Below, in pieces: positions 1-5,700 of a stretch of 6,196 nt of DNA. The position numbers were made by a program, and so were the translations under genes. The notes beneath the pieces are model-generated. The model was not told the DNA's origin and made no database searches. It saw only the letters and a program-made list of their open reading frames with translations. The stretch is from JBFHES01 sp041584015 (GTDB lineage: Bacteria > Bacteroidota > Bacteroidia > Bacteroidales > M50B96). The stretch spans positions 1-6,196 of the forward strand of contig JBFHES010000265.1 of NCBI GenBank assembly GCA_041584015.1, read 5' to 3'. Position 1 is the first letter of the stretch; each line of letters opens with the position of its first letter.

Positions 1-1187
1 AAATAAACTCCATTCGTTAAAGTCGATGTATTAATTGAAGCTCCATCTTTGCCAAATCTTACATTTTCTGTTCTTATCAACTTGCCACTGATGTCGGTAA
101 TTGATACTGAACTGGTTGTTTCAGATTTATTGCTTAAAGTAATGTTTAGTATTGATTTAACAGGGTTTGGGAAAACAGCAATTGTATTTGTCTTCTTATA
201 ATTTACCATATTTATTGGAGGAGTGTATCCGTCAAGCCTAATTTCAATTAGTGGAATTTCATCCAGGTAAGGCCAGTTTGGATTATATCTATTTCCAGTT
301 TCAATTTGATATTCATGTATTCCAGAGTTATCACTTCCAATAATAATATCAGTAGTGTCATAATAAACCTCAATGGCTGCATAGTAACTTGCATTTGGCA
401 TAACATCATTATCGGTGGGATCAACTGAGACAAGCGAAAAATCTATCCAATTGTTTAAGTCAGTTGAATCTATGATGTGTTCTTCTGATTCAACTTGTAG
501 AATTAATGATCCTAAGTCAGAATAATAGAGCTGACCTATAATTATTCCACCAACACCAGAGCTTGAATCAATAAAAACTGCTATAGATGATATTTCATCG
601 GGAGAGGTGACAGAGAATGTGATACCAATTACTTCACCATTGCTTGCATTTAAGCCCATCATACTTATAGAGTCATTATATTCCTGATGTCTTTTAATTA
701 CATGATTGTCGTTAATGTTAATTGGAATTTCAGGCCAACAGTTATCGGCCGGGAATGTGTCTCCTTCGGCTTGATCGCAGCAAACCGTTAAAAGATAATC
801 ATCTGCAATATTTGGTACAACCAGATCGGAAATGCCCAGTGAATCGCTTGTAGCCACATCCAAACTTGGGATTGAATCCGCTCCATAAAAGACATTGTTA
901 GCTGATGAATTGTATACATTGGCTATGAACCTAACATTTGTTTGCATTGCCGTTCCGCTGTTTTGTATTTCACCAGATACAACAAAAGGCAATACTTGAT
1001 TGTCTGGTCGGCTGGTGTAGTAACCGTCACTTTGATAAACATTGTCAATGGTATTGAAGTTAGGATATAAGACTTCTAGCAAGGTAATATCACCAGCTGT
1101 TTTAGCTTTGTCGCTATGGTGTACCTGTCCGTAACTGGATAGAGCAATGAGCGAGCTTAATGTTGTAAGTAGTAAAAGTTGTTTCAT
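1..1187 (-). CDS. T9SS type A secreted protein, C-terminus cut by window edge
   Basis: The open frame starts with ATG at 1187 and is still open at base 1 (395 full codons seen). Residues 1-20 (MKQLLLLTTLSSLIALSSYG) form a Sec signal peptide with a short basic start and a hydrophobic core, so export to the periplasm is expected. Residues about 30-155 are rich in beta-type sequence and may be an Ig-like or CARDB-like domain, with cysteines at 136, 137 and 150. A second beta-rich region, about 160-320, has no motif I recognise. From about residue 337 the AVFPNPV start, the SITDISGKL stretch and the TNGVY motif match the T9SS type A C-terminal sorting domain, which directs outer-membrane translocation and cell-surface anchoring in Bacteroidota. 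Probably only some 15-20 residues are missing. The specific function is unknown. It lies 130 bp downstream of the methyltransferase gene and probably has its own promoter. Confidence 0.88.
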   Translation of the reverse strand, partial: MKQLLLLTTLSSLIALSSYGQVHHSDKAKTAGDITLLEVLYPNFNTIDNVYQSDGYYTSRPDNQVLPFVVSGEIQNSGTAMQTNVRFIANVYNSSANNVFYGADSIPSLDVATSDSLGISDLVVPNIADDYLLTVCCDQAEGDTFPADNCWPEIPININDNHVIKRHQEYNDSISMMGLNASNGEVIGITFSVTSPDEISSIAVFIDSSSGVGGIIIGQLYYSDLGSLILQVESEEHIIDSTDLNNWIDFSLVSVDPTDNDVMPNASYYAAIEVYYDTTDIIIGSDNSGIHEYQIETGNRYNPNWPYLDEIPLIEIRLDGYTPPINMVNYKKTNTIAVFPNPVKSILNITLSNKSETTSSVSITDISGKLIRTENVRFGKDGASINTSTLTNGVY

Positions 1188-1196
1188 GTGTTCTAA

Positions 1197-1231
1197 TTTA
1201 GTTAATAGTGGTTAAGCAGTTATTAACTAAA
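1197..1231. repeat. 11-bp perfect inverted repeat in leader of T9SS gene
   Basis: TTTAGTTAATA at 1197-1207 and TATTAACTAAA at 1221-1231 are exact reverse complements separated by 13 bases. The element ends 9 bases before the ATG at 1187. As DNA it could be an operator; as RNA it would be an AU-only hairpin in the 5' leader. On the minus strand the distal arm overlaps TATCTTTA (1235-1228), a partial match to the Bacteroidota -7 element TAnnTTTG. There is no T-tract, so a terminator is unlikely. The dyad is read directly; the role is inferred. Confidence 0.6.
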
Positions 1232-1317
1232 GATATGAAATGTAAAATGAATTAATGCTTCATAAGTTCAGTTAACACATTTTTTACTTTTTCCGCACAG
1301 TGTATTTTCTGCGTAGT

Positions 1318-2217
1318 TTAATTTATTTGAATGTGTAGAAACAGATTAACCTGTTCTTGCTCTCTTCCTACAGTAAGTTGTTCCCTTTCGTAACCTGCTT
1401 CCATGGCAAGCTCTATTAGTTTTTCTTCGCTTCGATGAATAAGGAACCATTCACCAAACATTTCCATCAATTTGCGACTAGGATTGTGCTCTTCGTTGAA
1501 ATTACCAATAATTATTTGACCACCTGGTTTTACCCAATTCTTGAAACGTCTCAGCATTTTTACGAAAATACCATCTTCAAAGTAATCAAATAATCCTGCC
1601 GACCATACAATGTCAAATTGCTCGTGACAGCAATAACGCAAGATATTCACGTTTACAAATTCAATATATTCGCTGTGTGCTTTGGTAATAGAACTCGCGT
1701 AGTTAATAGCATCCTGATCAAAATCAATACAAGTAGTTTTAAGCTTTGATGCATCATCGATCATTTCATAAAGCTCGCTTACATCTCGCGCTGGTCCGCT
1801 TGCTATGTTAAGTAATTTTATATCCTCATGTTTTTTTAGCGAATCGGTAACCGCATTTATAAAATATTCTTTCCGATTCCGCACTGCTTTGGGTGCACTG
1901 TGTGAGTGAAAATAATTGTCCCAACCAATGTAATTATTGTTACGGGTAGTATAGTTGGTGTAGATTTTATCAATCATTAAAAAATCACCGGCATAGCCAA
2001 ATGGTTTTACAAGTCCATAGCCTTGTACTGTATTTTTAATAAACTGGTTGCCAAGGCTGAGATTAATATCATGGATATCTTCCCTGGAAATGATGCCGGA
2101 TTTTAACTGCTCATCAATGATGTTCAAAAGATTGTCAACCTTTGGGTAGTCTTCTTCGGTAAGCGTATTATTATTTATAAAATTGGAAATAGCACTTGTG
2201 ATTTCTGTTTTAGTCAT
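1318..2217 (-). CDS. Class I SAM-dependent methyltransferase, PhcB/3-OH-PAME synthase-like
   Basis: This 299-residue protein has a Rossmann methyltransferase fold. Motif I is LLNIASGPARDVSE (135-148), whose GxAxD form binds the methionine part of SAM. CIDFD (163-167) is the acidic strand-2 end that binds the SAM ribose. FDIVWSAGLFDYF (201-213) and the PGG turn (231-233) are later motifs of the fold. The N-terminal part carries KPFGYAGDFLMIDKIY (71-86), a signature I associate with proteins annotated as extracellular factor 3-hydroxypalmitate methyl ester biosynthesis (PhcB of Ralstonia). The substrate here is unproven and may be another fatty acid or small acid. No signal peptide or membrane segment is seen, so it is cytoplasmic. 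The start is preceded by A-rich sequence (ACTAATAAAACAACA) without a Shine-Dalgarno, as usual in this phylum. It follows the cupin gene by 103 bp with a weak hairpin between, so co-transcription is possible but unproven. Confidence 0.82.
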   Translation of the reverse strand: MTKTEITSAISNFINNNTLTEEDYPKVDNLLNIIDEQLKSGIISREDIHDINLSLGNQFIKNTVQGYGLVKPFGYAGDFLMIDKIYTNYTTRNNNYIGWDNYFHSHSAPKAVRNRKEYFINAVTDSLKKHEDIKLLNIASGPARDVSELYEMIDDASKLKTTCIDFDQDAINYASSITKAHSEYIEFVNVNILRYCCHEQFDIVWSAGLFDYFEDGIFVKMLRRFKNWVKPGGQIIIGNFNEEHNPSRKLMEMFGEWFLIHRSEEKLIELAMEAGYEREQLTVGREQEQVNLFLHIQIN

Positions 2218-2280
2218 TGTTGTTTTATTAGTGTTATCAATGACTAAATATAGCGAAAAAGTATAACCGTTATATTGTCT

Positions 2281-2302
2281 ATAATAAAATAGAGTGGCTC
2301 TA
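2281..2302 (-). terminator. Weak candidate terminator after the cupin gene
   Basis: On the minus strand TAGAG-CCA-CTCTA forms a 5-bp stem with a 3-base loop, followed at once by TTTTATTATA. It begins 18 bases after the cupin stop codon. The stem is short and AT-closed, so termination would be partial at best and read-through into the methyltransferase gene is plausible. Confidence 0.33.
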
Positions 2303-2320
2303 AATAGTCAGTCTTAATCG

Positions 2321-2626
2321 CTATTTCAGTGATTTCACTACCAGAATTCTTAATTTATTTTCGCCTGTGTTTTTCCATCCTCTCATGATATCTTCTTTTA
2401 CATCATAGCTTTGATCTTGTTTCATTTCAAAACTATTTTCTTCTACGGTTAAAATTCCTTTTCCTTCGATAACATAGAATACCACATCGAATGGATTGGT
2501 ATGAACAGGTAATTCCTCACCAGCTTGTAATGTTAGATGTATGAGCTCTGTTCTTTCTGATTGGAACATAATGCGGCCATCAAGTTTGAATGGTACTTTT
2601 TCGGCTGTTTTGAGATCTGTAATCAT
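2321..2626 (-). CDS. Small single-domain cupin protein
   Basis: This 101-residue protein is a single cupin beta-barrel, the usual minimal length for such proteins. Cupin motif 1 corresponds to G36 through G57, containing PVHTNPFDVVFYVIEGKG (40-57). Motif 2 is around DQSYDVKEDIMRGWKNTG (71-88). The usual metal ligands are mostly absent: H42 is kept, the second motif-1 His is N44, the Glu position holds Val, and the motif-2 His is replaced in the RGW segment. A classical mononuclear metal-dependent enzyme is therefore doubtful; ligand sensing, or a metal site built differently, is more likely. It lies 205 bp after hcp and 103 bp before the methyltransferase gene on the same strand. The ATG at 2626 is preceded by TTTATAAAAT and then directly by an 8-nt tandem repeat, so expression may depend on that array. 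Specific function is unknown. Confidence 0.82.
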   Translation of the reverse strand: MITDLKTAEKVPFKLDGRIMFQSERTELIHLTLQAGEELPVHTNPFDVVFYVIEGKGILTVEENSFEMKQDQSYDVKEDIMRGWKNTGENKLRILVVKSLK

Positions 2627-2636
2627 ATTTTATAAA

Positions 2637-2700
2637 GTTCAAAGGTTCAAAGGTTCAAAGGTTCAAGAGTTCAAAGGTTCAAATATTTAAGGGTTCAAAG
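2637..2700. repeat. 8-nt tandem repeat (GTTCAAAG), eight in-phase units
   Basis: Read on the plus strand in 8-base steps from 2637, units 1, 2, 3, 5 and 8 are exact GTTCAAAG. Unit 4 is GTTCAAGA, unit 6 GTTCAAAT, and unit 7 is diverged (ATTTAAGG). On the transcribed (minus) strand the unit is CTTTGAAC, and the array ends 10 bases before the cupin ATG. It therefore sits in the cupin leader or promoter. Such an array can change length by slippage. It may also be one of the short intergenic repeats scattered in this genome, which one window cannot show. Confidence 0.9.
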
Positions 2701-2752
2701 TAAAAAGTTTAGCGTGACAAGAACAATGATCTATGTTGTTGTCTTTTTTGTT

Positions 2753-2784
2753 TAAAGAAAGAGAGCCGGACATTGTCCAGCTCT
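2753..2784 (-). terminator. Rho-independent terminator of hcp
   Basis: On the minus strand AGAGCTGGAC-AAT-GTCCGGCTCT forms a 10-bp stem (2784-2762) with a 3-base loop, followed by the pyrimidine run CTTTCTTT. The sixth pair is U-G in minus-strand RNA but would be a C-A mismatch in plus-strand RNA, which supports minus-strand function. The hairpin starts 47 bases after the hcp stop codon. The tail is interrupted by C, so it is less than ideal. It suggests hcp transcripts end here, before the cupin gene. Confidence 0.7.
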
Positions 2785-2786
2785 AC

Positions 2787-2828
2787 AATCTTTTATCTAA
2801 TATCTCGATACTAAGTACTTGATACTAA
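2787..2828. repeat. Degenerate 14-nt tandem repeat after hcp
   Basis: On the minus strand the three units are TTAGTATCAAGTAC (2828-2815), TTAGTATCGAGATA (2814-2801) and TTAGATAAAAGATT (2800-2787). The first two share TTAGTATC and a following AG; the third keeps only TTAG and scattered positions. The array fills the space between the hcp stop codon and its terminator hairpin. Function is unknown; it may be a low-complexity intergenic repeat of the genome. Confidence 0.5.
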
Positions 2829-2831
2829 CTA

Positions 2832-4481
2832 CTAGTTAGCCATAAACATTTCGATGTCTGCTTTTACTTCTGCAGTTCCGCCAATTCCGAATGTTTCAAC
2901 CAATACTTTAGCCACGTTTGGTGACAAGAAAGCAGGAAGTGTTGGTCCGAGGTGAATGTTCTTCACACCAAGATGTAGAAGAGCCAATAATACGATAACT
3001 GCTTTTTGCTCGTACCAGGCAATGTTATATGCAATTGGTAATTCGTTAATGTCTTCTAATTCGAAAACTTCTTTTAGTTTCATTGCAATTACAGCTAATG
3101 AATAGGAGTCGTTACACTGACCAGCATCTAATACACGTGGAATACCACCAATATCACCAAGCTCTAATTTGTTGTAACGATATTTCGCACAACCAGCAGT
3201 TAAAATAACTGTGTCTTTTGGAAGCTCAGCAGCAAAATCAGTATAGTATGAACGCCCTTTCTGACGACCATCGCAACCTGCCATAACAAAGAACTTCTTG
3301 ATAGCACCAGTTTTAACAGCATCAACAACTTTATCAGCTAAAGCTAATACCTGGTTGTGAGCAAATCCACCAACGATTTCACCATCTTCAATTTGAGTTG
3401 GAGCTGGAAGTGTTTTAGCTAATTCAATAATTTCGCTAAAGTCTTTCTTTCCGTTTTCGCCTTCGATGTGTTTGAATTCAGGGAAACCTGATGCACCAGT
3501 TGTGAAAACACGGTTTGAATAATCGTTCGACTTTTTTGGAGGAACAATACAGTTGGTTGTGAAAAGAACAGGACCATTAAATGACTGGAACTCTTCGTTC
3601 TGTTGCCACCAAGCATTACCGTAGTTTCCAACAAAGTTTTCGTACTTCTTGAACTCTGGGTAATAATGTGCAGGTAACATTTCACTGTGTGTGTATACAT
3701 CAACACCAGTTCCTTGTGTTTGCTCTAATAATTGTTTCAAGTCAGTTAAATCATGACCAGAAATTAAGATAGCAGGGTTGTTACGCACACCTGTTTTAAC
3801 AGCAGTAATCTCAGGGTTTCCATAAGTAGATGTGTTTGCCTTGTCAAGCAATGCCATTACGTCAACACCAAATTTACCTGTCTCAAGCACCATAGCTACT
3901 AATTCATCAGCAGTCATAGTATCATCAGTTAAAGCAACCAATGCTTTTTGCATGAAAGCAAATACGTTTGTGTCGTTGTGTCCAAGATTGTAAGCATGCT
4001 CAGCATAAGCAGCCATACCTTTTACACCATAAAGAATTAATGCGCGTAATGAACGTACATCTTCGTTTGGAGCGTCAATTTTGTTTCCTACAATTGCAGC
4101 TTTTGCTAAAAATTCTTCTCTTGTCGCAGCTGTCCATGTAATAGACTCGTGAAGTTCTGCTTCGAAAGTAGCACCTGCTTTTTCAGCAGCAGCTTTCATT
4201 TCGTCGCGTAGTACAAACGTTTCTTTGATTTTTGCTTCAAACACATCATCATCGAAGTTTGCATTAGTGATGGTCATAAACAGACCACTAAAGATGAAAT
4301 GATTCACCTTCTCGTTTTCAATACCTTTTTCTCTGGCTTTTACGCTGTAATAAGCCAGTCCTTTCATGGCATATACAAATACATCTTGTAGGTCGATAAC
4401 CTGATCAGTTACACCACAAACTCCTACACTACCTGTACAGCCTGTTCCGTGTGCTGCTTCTTGACATTGATAACAAAACAT
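2832..4481 (-). CDS. hcp: Hybrid cluster protein (hydroxylamine/NO reductase), class I type
   Basis: This 549-residue protein matches Hcp in length and in every key residue. The N-terminal cluster is bound by C3, C6, C15 and C22 (C-x2-C-x8-C-x6-C), the spacing of anaerobe-type class I proteins rather than the longer E. coli one. The hybrid Fe-S-O cluster ligands are H243 (SGHDL), E267 (HSEMLP), C311 (TTNCIVPP), C403 (AGCDG), C431 (AGCAKYRYN), C456 (GQCND) and E491 (WYEQKA). They lie within three residues of those in Desulfovibrio Hcp; C403 corresponds to the persulfide cysteine. Known activities of the family are hydroxylamine reduction and, in E. coli, NO reduction to N2O with protein S-nitrosylation effects. 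It is a cytoplasmic enzyme. The start is set at MFCYQC; an in-frame extension to 4631 is low-complexity and outside the family. It follows the ferredoxin-like gene by 198 bp, with operator-like dyads in the gap and a terminator downstream. Confidence 0.97.
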   Translation of the reverse strand: MFCYQCQEAAHGTGCTGSVGVCGVTDQVIDLQDVFVYAMKGLAYYSVKAREKGIENEKVNHFIFSGLFMTITNANFDDDVFEAKIKETFVLRDEMKAAAEKAGATFEAELHESITWTAATREEFLAKAAIVGNKIDAPNEDVRSLRALILYGVKGMAAYAEHAYNLGHNDTNVFAFMQKALVALTDDTMTADELVAMVLETGKFGVDVMALLDKANTSTYGNPEITAVKTGVRNNPAILISGHDLTDLKQLLEQTQGTGVDVYTHSEMLPAHYYPEFKKYENFVGNYGNAWWQQNEEFQSFNGPVLFTTNCIVPPKKSNDYSNRVFTTGASGFPEFKHIEGENGKKDFSEIIELAKTLPAPTQIEDGEIVGGFAHNQVLALADKVVDAVKTGAIKKFFVMAGCDGRQKGRSYYTDFAAELPKDTVILTAGCAKYRYNKLELGDIGGIPRVLDAGQCNDSYSLAVIAMKLKEVFELEDINELPIAYNIAWYEQKAVIVLLALLHLGVKNIHLGPTLPAFLSPNVAKVLVETFGIGGTAEVKADIEMFMAN

Positions 4482-4539
4482 TCTTTTAATTTTTAAGGGG
4501 TTTATTAATTTTAGTACTTTATTTCTTAATTGACCTGTT

Positions 4540-4557
4540 ATGGAAATACAATTCCAT
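4540..4557. promoter_or_regulatory. Operator-like dyad upstream of hcp: ATGGAA-N6-TTCCAT
   Basis: The two 6-base arms are exact reverse complements with a 6-base spacer (ATACAA on the plus strand). The centre is about 67 bases upstream of the hcp ATG. On the minus strand TACTAAAAT (4516-4508) could act as a weak -10 element. If so, a start near 4507 would put this dyad near -41.5, a typical activator position. The dyad is read directly; factor and promoter are inferred. Confidence 0.4.
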
Positions 4558-4558
4558 T

Positions 4559-4585
4559 TTATCAGATTTCTCTGATAATTTTTTT
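4559..4585. promoter_or_regulatory. Second dyad/hairpin upstream of hcp: TTATCAGA-N4-TCTGATAA
   Basis: Perfect 8-base arms (4559-4566 and 4571-4578) flank a 4-base loop that is TTTC on the plus strand and GAAA on the minus strand. Seven T follow on the plus strand (4579-4585), which looks like a plus-strand intrinsic terminator, yet no plus-strand gene is seen. In the minus-strand RNA it would be a GAAA-tetraloop hairpin without a U-tract, downstream of the ferredoxin-like gene. It lies one base from the ATGGAA dyad, so the two together may be a compound operator for hcp. Confidence 0.45.
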
Positions 4586-4618
4586 GGGTCGTTGTAAATT
4601 TATTTCTAGGGTTGATAA

Positions 4619-4640
4619 GGCGCAGAGGCAATCTGGCGCT
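4619..4640 (-). other. GC-rich hairpin in the 3' region of the ferredoxin-like gene
   Basis: On the minus strand AGCGCCAGATTGCC followed by TCTGCGCC folds as GCGC + AGA paired with TCT + GCGC, with a one-base C bulge and a 5-base loop. It starts 39 bases after the stop codon of the ferredoxin-like gene and stands out from the AT-rich surroundings. No T-tract follows on either strand, so it is not a classical terminator. It could stabilise the 3' end of the transcript or be a repeat remnant. Confidence 0.35.
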
Positions 4641-4679
4641 ACTTTATACTTTAAACTTTCTTGCTTTTTACTTGATAGC

Positions 4680-5582
4680 CTATACCCATTCTTCTTCAAT
4701 AATGTCACCTTGAATACCTACAGTAACTTGCTTAATTGGCACTTTGCGATCAGCTCTTTCCATAGCTACCTTAGCCATTTGAAGAATACCACCACAACAT
4801 GGTACCTGCATCTTCATAACAGTAATTGTGTTTAATTCTGAATTATTGATAAGGTGAACAAGCTTTTCAATATAGATATCCATGTTTGAATCTAGCTTAG
4901 GACATGCAATACCAATAGTTTTACCTTTTAACCAGGTTTGGTGAAAATCGCCTAATGAGAAGGCCACACAGTCTGCGGCTAATAAGAAGTCAGACTTTTT
5001 AAAATAAGGAGCATTTGGATTAATTAAATGCATTTGAACCGGCCATTGCTCTAGTGTAGATGGCTGAGGTCCTGCTGCTGCCGGAGCGGCGCCTGCTGCT
5101 GCAAATGATTGTGATTGTGATCCGGGGCATCCGCCACCGCCATGATTGTGTCCGTGATTATGCATAACTGGTTTGATGTTGGTTAAGTCTACATTTTTAT
5201 TTAATACGGTATCGATTACTTCCTGAGCATCGAATTCTAATGTATCGTTGTTTTCAAGAAGGTATTCAAAACCTTCCTTTAGATATCCTTCTTCCTTATG
5301 ATCTAATAAATGGTTAAGGTGGGCAATTACTGTATTCTTTCCATTAGGTATCATTTCTTGTAGGGCAGCAACTTCGCTATATGGCTGAGCTTCTCTTTTC
5401 TCAATAGTAATTGCTCCAACCGGGCAATGTCCTATACAGGCTCCAAGTCCGTCGCATAATAAATCGCTTACAAGCGTCGCTTTATCATCAATCATTTGTA
5501 AAGCACCTTCATGACAGTTCGGAATACACTCGCCGCATCCGTTACATAACTCTCTGTCTATCTTAACTATTTCTCGTTCCAT
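4680..5582 (-). CDS. Ferredoxin-like 4Fe-4S dicluster protein, probable Hcp electron carrier
   Basis: This 300-residue protein starts with a bacterial-type two-cluster ferredoxin domain (about 4-62). The first motif is canonical, C13-x2-C16-x2-C19-x3-C23. The second is C43-x5-C49-x3-C53-P, with Leu at 46 where the middle Cys normally stands. A helical, acidic segment follows (about 66-137), then a His/Gly-rich stretch HNHGHNHGGGGCPG (141-154) and an Ala/Pro linker (161-175). The C-terminal domain (about 178-300) has the features AADC205, IAC227PKLD and VPC262C263GG. I have seen this architecture in ferredoxin-annotated proteins of anaerobes but know no biochemical function for the C-terminal domain. 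Position just before hcp, and absence of an hcr-type reductase here, suggest electron delivery to Hcp; this is inference. It has no signal peptide or membrane segment. A dyad and a TTTG-type promoter lie upstream, so it need not depend on the Rrf2 gene's transcript. Confidence 0.88.
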   Translation of the reverse strand: MEREIVKIDRELCNGCGECIPNCHEGALQMIDDKATLVSDLLCDGLGACIGHCPVGAITIEKREAQPYSEVAALQEMIPNGKNTVIAHLNHLLDHKEEGYLKEGFEYLLENNDTLEFDAQEVIDTVLNKNVDLTNIKPVMHNHGHNHGGGGCPGSQSQSFAAAGAAPAAAGPQPSTLEQWPVQMHLINPNAPYFKKSDFLLAADCVAFSLGDFHQTWLKGKTIGIACPKLDSNMDIYIEKLVHLINNSELNTITVMKMQVPCCGGILQMAKVAMERADRKVPIKQVTVGIQGDIIEEEWV

Positions 5583-5596
5583 ATTGTTAATAAGAA

Positions 5597-5626
5597 TTAA
5601 AGTAATTCAATACCCAAATAAACAAA
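5597..5626 (-). promoter_or_regulatory. Candidate promoter of the ferredoxin-like gene
   Basis: On the minus strand TTTG (5626-5623) and TACTTTAA (5604-5597) are separated by 18 bases. This resembles the Bacteroidota housekeeping promoter (TTTG near -33, TAnnTTTG near -7), but the last two bases of the -7 element differ. The elements lie just downstream of the Crp/Fnr-like dyad and 15 bases before the ATG, a sensible layout for an activated promoter. The assignment is tentative. Confidence 0.4.
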
Positions 5627-5628
5627 CT

Positions 5629-5646
5629 CTTGTGAAACCTCACAAG
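5629..5646. promoter_or_regulatory. Crp/Fnr-type operator: CTTGTGA-N4-TCACAAG
   Basis: Two exact 7-base arms flank a 4-base spacer. The TGTGA/TCACA half-sites resemble CRP sites, while the N4 spacing matches FNR sites. This is the kind of site bound by Crp/Fnr regulators, among them HcpR, a heme-based NO-responsive regulator of hcp genes in anaerobes including Porphyromonas. The centre is about 55 bases upstream of the ferredoxin-like ATG and about 41-46 bases before a start site predicted from the adjacent promoter, an activating position. The regulator itself is not in the window. Confidence 0.62.
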
Positions 5647-5700
5647 CATTTTAACATATTATAAAACATAAATTGATTTTTCGGCGAAGGACAATAATGC

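Noticed and set aside
248..433. Minus-strand open frame of 61 codons
   Set aside because: It lies wholly inside the T9SS protein gene in another frame, has no recognisable domain, and the longer frame has a signal peptide and a sorting domain.
1286..1313. Small inverted repeat (CGCACAG / CTGCG) after the methyltransferase gene as a terminator
   Set aside because: The stem is three plus two pairs around a bulge, and an A-rich rather than T-rich run follows on the minus strand.
2245..2252. TATATTTA on the minus strand as a -7 promoter element of the methyltransferase gene
   Set aside because: It matches TAnnTTTG only in part and no TTTG or TTG lies at the expected -33 distance, so it is not listed as a promoter.
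2637..2700. Tandem 8-mers as a CRISPR array
   Set aside because: The units are contiguous, far too short for CRISPR repeats and have no spacers.
2716..2749. Plus-strand hairpin (GACAA..CAA with TTGTTGTC) followed by six T, resembling a terminator
   Set aside because: The stem needs a 3-base bulge and is AT-rich, and no plus-strand gene precedes it. It is probably chance in AT-rich DNA.
3419..3706. Minus-strand open frame of 95 codons
   Set aside because: It is a shifted-frame shadow inside the strongly supported hcp gene, with no domain character.
4482..4631. In-frame 50-residue N-terminal extension of hcp
   Set aside because: Hcp proteins begin at MFCxQC. The extension is low-complexity, covers the dyads and the T-tract, and adds nothing known to the family, so the start at 4481 is kept.
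4530..4835. Plus-strand open frame of 101 codons
   Set aside because: It crosses the hcp/ferredoxin gap and the antisense of the ferredoxin-like gene, has no protein-family character and lacks a credible start region.
5676..5690. TTCG-C-CGAA mini-hairpin after the Rrf2 gene as a terminator
   Set aside because: A one-base loop is not feasible at full pairing, and A, not T, follows on the transcribed strand.
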